Positions 58,185 to 64,000 of a DNA stretch of 64,000 nt are shown one piece after another. The stretch's first letter is position 1. Each line of letters opens with the position of its first letter. The notes under the pieces were generated by a model. It was not told where the DNA came from and did no database searches. It worked only from the letters and a program-made list of their open reading frames with translations. A program made the position numbers and the translations under genes. Source of the stretch: Pelodera strongyloides (Eukaryota > Nematoda > Chromadorea > Rhabditida > Rhabditidae); NCBI GenBank assembly GCA_036852015.1, contig JAANDG010000628.1, positions 1 to 64,000 on the forward strand, read 5' to 3'.

Positions 58185-61100
58185 TAGATGTACTTTTACT
58201 TTTGTCAAACTTTTTGCTACAGCTATACAAATACACCGAGATCAGAAGACTCGCGGAATTCAACGCAAAGTGCCCGGAAAAGGTCCCATGTGTCATCATC
58301 AGCCACAGAAGCTCACGTGAATCTTCGCCAGCTAGTTTAACGATAATAACCCTTCGTACGATGACGTGACGTCACAAAACAAAACTAATCACCTTATCAA
58401 CGTGTGCAATAGGCGACCGGTCATACATTTCCTTTCTTTGATCCTCACTCAACTGACGAGACCAATCCGGAGCATCGCCACACGCTTCAACCACAGTCCT
58501 GAACAATTTTATACAATTTTTTTTTTAAAAATAAGCAGGACCGAGACCCTCAGTATTGCTTATCGTTAGTGAGCTGTATATGTATCTAGTTTCTTCGCAA
58601 TTGTAAAAGTATCGGATTCGGATATGGTTTTGTGAGCTGGTGACAACGCGTTATTGCCAGTTGCTAATAGTTCCTTTCCTTTACGCTAACGCTTCCTAAT
58701 TGACAACAGTACTAGCCCCAAGAGCCAGTAATCAGTTAACACAACAGATACAGTGAACAAACCACCATTCGGAAGACTACAACATGCTAAACTCTAAGTG
58801 AGTAAGGTCCCAACACTACACAAACAGAATATACTCTTTAACTACTGAGAATCTCACCACTCAGTAATATCCGTGATGTCGTACATTGCTACAATGTTAA
58901 CCACAGGATTCAGAGCTACACAAGCTTTGTAGAAATTCTGAAACAACAATTTGAACTGCCTAACAAAGAACCCTTACTGTAAGATGCCAGTGCAGTAATG
59001 ATGTCATCATGCTAGAATAAGGCTTATTTGACATTTCATACAATTAGGCACTCGTTAAAATTTTGGTGCCTTTCCCACACCAATACCTTATACCAATAGA
59101 TACAATTTTGCCTCGTAAGTCCTTAGAGAGTTTTTCTAGAGCTTTGCTAGGCGAATTTTTCAACTCGTTGAACTATAAATATAAACATTACTATTTGTAA
59201 ACCTCCAGTTCACTAACCGGGTACTGTCCAATGAGGTGAGACACCAAGAATCCACCATGTGACCCTCCAAACAGGCACACACGGTTGGCATCGAGTCGGG
59301 GTTCGCCTTGTAGAACAGTCTCTGCGGCGTGCTGAACAAAGGCATAAATGTATTATGAATAGGCTATGAGCTCTATTATTGACTCAGCTCCAGAGAGAAA
59401 CTTTGGGATAGTGTTATCGAAATGAATATTGAGTGAATTAGGGGATGCCTTATTTAACATTAATAGGTTTAATGAGTCACGGGAAGAGCAGCTCAGTGAA
59501 CGAGAGAGACCAGTTAAGTTAGCTTACATACCCTATACCCAACTCTTAAATAAACATAGAAATAAACACTTCGACTACCTGCACATCCTTCACGTCCATA
59601 TCTCCAACATGGCCGGGAAGGGAACGGACAAACTTGTCTCCGAATCCCAGACTTCCATGATAATTCACTGACAACACGGCGAAGCCCGCATTCAGCAGCA
59701 GTGTGATATCGCGGCGCATCCAACTAACATATAATTTATTATACAAATGATAAAGTTTGTTTGTTTGTGAGGATTCACGTTACGCTCGAAACGTAAAAGC
59801 TGAAACTTCACGCAACTTGCTAAACATAGGGACAATGGATTCAAGTTTCCAGCCGACTTGTCACTCGAGCTATTAGAAAAGCTGTGCAGTCCGAGTACCA
59901 AACACAATGTATCACGCCATGCACAAGTATGGCGTAGTATTTTAAAGCAGCATTGACAAGTAAAAACATACTTTGCTAATGACATTCCATGGGGTCCACC
60001 GTGCGGAAAGACAACCAGAGGCAGAGAGGCGCCATCGTTGGGGATCGTCAGGATTCCCTCATACGGAGTACCGTCTGCAATAGATTACGGTGGTTCGTAA
60101 GCGCGGTGCTTAAAGCGAAATACCGGCCGGTTTTTGAAACACACCGTGGATAGCTGAATTCTCACATACTTATGCTAATTTTCTCGAATTAATTTGCTGC
60201 ATAAGCTGCATAGAAATGCTGGTCTACTCGGTGTGTTTCAAAAACCGGCCGGTATTTCGCTTTAAATGGAGACGGTCTACATAGGTCCACTGGATGCGAA
60301 CCTCAAACCTATCTCCCATAAGACCGCATCACCTATTCAGCTAACACGCACAAGGTTTAGTGGACCCACCGTGTGGTAATGATTGCTGGAGCACACGTCC
60401 ACACACATATCACTCACAAATCTAGATTAAAATACCGCTCTCAAAGGCACATTTATGACATTCCTTCACCAACGAAGAGCCTACCATCTCTCTGGAATCC
60501 GACGAATCGCCACGAATGATTCAGAAGACTCTTCCTCTGTTCGTTTTGAAGGGCTGACCCATCAAGGCGTGTCCAAACCATCTTTAAATAATAGCGATTC
60601 ATATCAAATGACATAGTCGCCTAGGTTCATCGATTAGTAAACCAGAGGTGCATGTCGCCCACGAAGCCCACTGTCCACCCCCTACTTTATATAGGAAATC
60701 CCTACGTGTTATTACATCACATAGGATCGGGTGACAGCTAAATAATTGCACTTCAAAAGACCCAAACTCCAGCGTGTGCGAAGCTAGATCTTTACCTGAC
60801 GTTGATCTCCATTCCTTGGCAACTTTCCGACAAGAAGAGCATGTGGTCGATTAGGCGCCGACACCACGGAGAGAACCGTGTCATTCGACACATCGAATAC
60901 CGACCAACTACCATGCACTTGACCTGAAATCAGGGTTTCGTTTAGGGAACGGGGGAAGCCCTTAGGGATAGGGGACATTAGTGAACTGTACCAAGCGAGA
61001 CTATAAATTGTACCAAGCGAGATTTTTAGACATAGCTTCTCAGATACGAGCTATAATAGATCACCGGATACTATTACAACTTTATAAATCCGGTGAAACA

Positions 61101-63989
61101 CATCATTATCACTAAAACAGACCATCAATTCCGGGGAGTGATCAGGTTCAAATCCCATCTCCCACTTCAAAATTTCCTTTTTACTGCATGGTTCGAAAAT
61201 CTAATACTGACCATGATTAGTGAGTCTCGTTACAGTTCCCGCTTCAACATCGATAGCCACAAGCTCAGTCTTGCTACGCCACACGGTTCCGAGTACCAGG
61301 CGACTACCATCAGCGGACCAGGGACTGAACAGTAAAGGATTTTCACTCCCACTATGTCCTCCACTCTCTCGCTCACTCTTTCTACCTTTATCTCTCTCTC
61401 TCTATCTCTCTCTTATCTTCCTCTTTCTCCCCTCTCAAGTTCCTCTCCCCCAACGGACTACTTTTCTATCTGCATTTCTCTCTACCGTTTTATCGTTTTC
61501 CTACAGTTTCTGTATATCGTATACTATCTCATTCTCATCTATCGATGACCTACAAAGAAAAAGATCCCAAAACTCACCGTGACGGTAACTGAATACCGTG
61601 CAGTCCGTGGAAGGTCTCCGGTCGCTGGTCTTCTGGTTCTTCTACCACTGGAACAACTACACGAGGGGGAGAACCATCGTATGGCCAGGGAACCTGATAA
61701 CATCGATATTCAACTCATGAAAGCTTCATCTCCAAACTTCCTTACTGCACAAGTCCCTCTCATCTCTCCCGTTCCTAGCATGAGGAAGACAAGACGAATA
61801 AAAGTGAGAGTCATGGAACATGGAGAGGCAGTGTCCATCTGTCAAGCACAAGTTCCAAAACCACAACCACGTGCCACACCGCTTTAAACCAAAAAGGTAA
61901 CAACTCCCCCTTCTCACCTGCACCATCTCCATGGCTGCCTGGTGTGGTCCGTCAGCCTTTCTCTGGAAATAGATCAGCGACTTTCCGTCCTTTGAGAACA
62001 CAGGATTCTCACACGCCATGTCGGGCGTGCCGATAGGAGAGAGCTTAGCGGTGGCCAGCTCGTAGTAGTACATCGTTCCCCTAAACCATAGACATCCGTG
62101 AGGACGCGTTCGGGATGCTCTTTGCCGAAAGGTTCTCATGCAAATTCATCGTAGAAAGCAAAAAATACAGTATGAATTAGCATGCTAATTTGTACTTTTC
62201 CATATCCATCCCGAACGACCAAAATGTCCATCCCGAACGATGAATTTGCATGAGAACCTTTCGGAACGCGCACTTGGTATATTCCGCTCTGACCTCTGAT
62301 CAACGATCTACTTTCATTTACGAAACAAGTGTCGAGTCGAGGGTCTAGCTCTGATAAAAAATTCGGTTAGCAAATTCACGAATAAGTCAGTCAATAGCAA
62401 TCATACAGTAAGAACCAATGGTCACAAACAAGACCCACTTTCTGTTGTTGCAATAAATCTTTCCCAACCGGAACGGAGAATCGTCGAGCCCGAAGAAAAC
62501 AATTCCACTGTCGTTGGGAGCCCAGATTGCCTGAAGCAAGATTCAACATCCATCAAAATAGCTGCCAACAGAACACACACACACACACACCCACACGCAC
62601 TCACGCACACGACGCACACACACACGCACGCACGCACACACACACACAAACACATAACAATAATAATAATAAAAAAAGTTGAATCCGTAGTGACGCCTTA
62701 AATAGGGACTGCTCTATACTAGCCCTTCATGCTATTATGCGGCTAGACTAGGTTACATGAATCGTTATAAGAAAAAATTAAATAAACAAGACGATAAGGA
62801 AACTCAAACGACAACTTACATACGACGGCGAGATACCCACTGGAATCTGATCCAGTACAGTCACACTTCCACTGCTCAGATCACAGATACATACCACAGG
62901 CCGCTTCACTTCAAAACACGCCTCGCCCCACGATTCGGTCAATTCATACTTTGTTCCCTAAAATGGAACACGGGTTGATTCCTATGGGATTTTTCGTTTA
63001 CGAAGGATAGTCACCGTATACCGATTCCGACTAGCACATAATCATATTTTGGCTGCAAAAGAAGCGAAGTAAACTGTCAAATAATGGAGTGTAACCCAAG
63101 GGCTTGACTAGAAGCGCCAAAAAGCCCTTTTGATGCGTTGATAACAATGATAACTAACTACTAACTAGAGGATAAGATGAGAAGTCCTTAATTCGGATCT
63201 AATGATCTTGAGTTATACTACCTGATCAGGTACGGTAGTAATGAAACAGTGATCTGACCAGTGAAACTTCAGGCACGGGACAGGACCACCCAGTCATGTC
63301 ATGCACTAAAAGTCTAGCAGGCCACCAGTGAAACAGACGGCGGGTAATGTCTCAAATAAACAGACCTACCACTTTGCTCTCCACAACCTTCTCCTCGTTC
63401 TCCCACTCCACATCGGCATCATAGTACTGAGCACTCTTCACCGTCTTCTCAGCACAATACAGAATATGGCCCTCGCCATACGAGAATCGAAGGGCGCCAA
63501 AGGGTTCTGAATGCAGACAAAATTGTCAATGAGATATCCAGAATGTACGCCAGAAAAGTAGCAATCCCACTGCAATGAACTCAAAATGCTCTCAAAATTA
63601 CAACACGTTTACAATGCAGCTGGTTCACACCTTTCGAATTCTATTTTTTTTTCACATTCTAGAATTCATATGCTATTGTACGATTATATTGCACAGCTTC
63701 TGCCAGAGTCGCGCACAACCTCCATAAAACACCAAAAAGACGACAATGGACAATTATACAATCGGGCTTCAATCAGGGCAAAATAAATATACCAGATCCC
63801 AGTCCGTACACAACACCGTGCTTCTTTTGTCCACTCAGGTCGGCACAGATGAGTTCGCAGTGGTCTTCTTGGTCGAAAATCTAAAAAGCGAGTAAGTCGG
63901 ATAGGGAATCACAAATAAAATAAAGTGAAGTCAAAATGCTTCCCTGTCGCACGCACACATCAAGAATGCCGAAGCGAACGGGCAGACGC
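57310..63989 (-). CDS. Acylaminoacyl-peptidase-like S9 serine peptidase, N terminus off-window
   Basis: Exons: complement(join(57310..57409, 57976..58079, 58393..58498, 58858..58937, 59218..59331, 59579..59723, 59972..60074, 60485..60581, 60796..60923, 61212..61324, 61578..61693, 61918..62080, 62439..62530, 62820..62957, 63370..63506, 63793..63880)), with a likely further exon at 63959..63989. The C-terminal hydrolase domain has the oxyanion motif [15 protein letters not shown], the nucleophile motif [13 protein letters not shown] with the catalytic Asp, and NHPLEEVE with the catalytic His. The upstream part fits the propeller of acylaminoacyl-peptidases ([31 protein letters not shown]). Such cytosolic enzymes remove N-acylated residues from peptides. 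All listed exons join in phase. A conserved-looking 31-nt stretch (63022-63052) would break the frame if included. The start lies beyond the window. Confidence 0.9.
57730..57952. mobile_element. Half copy of the 26096 palindromic MITE
   Basis: TACGGTACCTGGCCGAACTG, GTTTGCCGGGGAATAACTCT and CGTGGGCCTCTCCC match the right half of 26096-26473. It lies in the last intron of the peptidase gene. Confidence 0.85.
58148..58185. repeat. CT microsatellite
   Basis: (CT)n in a peptidase intron. A second CT tract lies in another intron at 61365-61440. Confidence 0.9.
60111..60266. mobile_element. TTAA-ended MITE, family 1, in a peptidase intron
   Basis: TTAAAGCGAAATACCGGCCG at the left and CGGCCGGTATTTCGCTTTAA at the right are near-perfect inverted ends. 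This is the best-preserved copy in the window. Confidence 0.9.
62125..62264. mobile_element. Short hairpin element with perfect 27-bp arms
   Basis: CCGAAAGGTTCTCATGCAAA plus TTCATCG at 62125-62151 is exactly inverted at 62238-62264. Between them TCCATCCCGAACGA is repeated twice. It sits in a peptidase intron and has no coding capacity. Confidence 0.85.
62568..62652. repeat. CA-rich microsatellite
   Basis: (CA)n with CG interruptions in a peptidase intron. The Cys/Val frame on the other strand is compositional. Confidence 0.9.
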
Positions 63990-64000
63990 CTAGGATGTTA

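Overview
The window looks like chromosomal DNA of a rhabditid nematode, probably Caenorhabditis or a close relative. The reasons are short introns with TTTCAG-type acceptors, compact host genes, interstitial copies of the nematode telomere unit TTAGGC, many short palindromic elements ending in TTAAAGCG, and a Maverick/Polinton with nematode-type content. All four host genes lie on the minus strand and were assembled here by joining exons in phase; no transcript data were available.

Layout. 1-2431: GC-rich tandem repeats, a decayed tRNA-Leu-like sequence and one inverted-repeat element. 2432-14041 and 14884-19714: two tandem paralogous genes for DUF4140/DUF4139 (MuiA-like) proteins of 542 and 554 residues. 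The first carries about 6 kb of a 35-bp minisatellite in one intron. 19715-29333: intergenic, made of short inverted-repeat elements, minisatellites, a palindrome cluster and a retroelement remnant in inverted copies. 29334-50546: a 12-exon gene for a group VI-like, calcium-independent patatin phospholipase of 514 residues with a 15-kb first intron. 50547-57309: intergenic, with a tRNA-derived SINE, more short elements and a 180-bp satellite. 57310 to about 63990: an acylaminoacyl-peptidase-like serine peptidase whose N-terminal part lies beyond the window.

The most striking item is a compact 5.67-kb Maverick/Polinton at 41947-47613, inside the phospholipase's first intron. It has nearly identical terminal inverted repeats of about 270 bp and a perfect 6-bp target duplication (AATATA). 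It keeps an adenain-like cysteine protease, an N-terminally truncated protein-primed DNA polymerase B, and a spliced cargo gene whose product looks like a divergent kinase with a possible ubiquitin-like N terminus. No integrase, packaging ATPase or capsid gene is visible. It therefore looks like a recently mobilised, non-autonomous derivative that carries cargo. A truncated second copy of the protease start sits at the other end.

The repeat content falls into related families. Several MITE families share the terminus TTAAAGCG; a tRNA-derived SINE has three copies or fragments; one hairpin element also occurs inside a satellite unit. The four host genes do not form an evident pathway, and the spacing does not suggest an operon.
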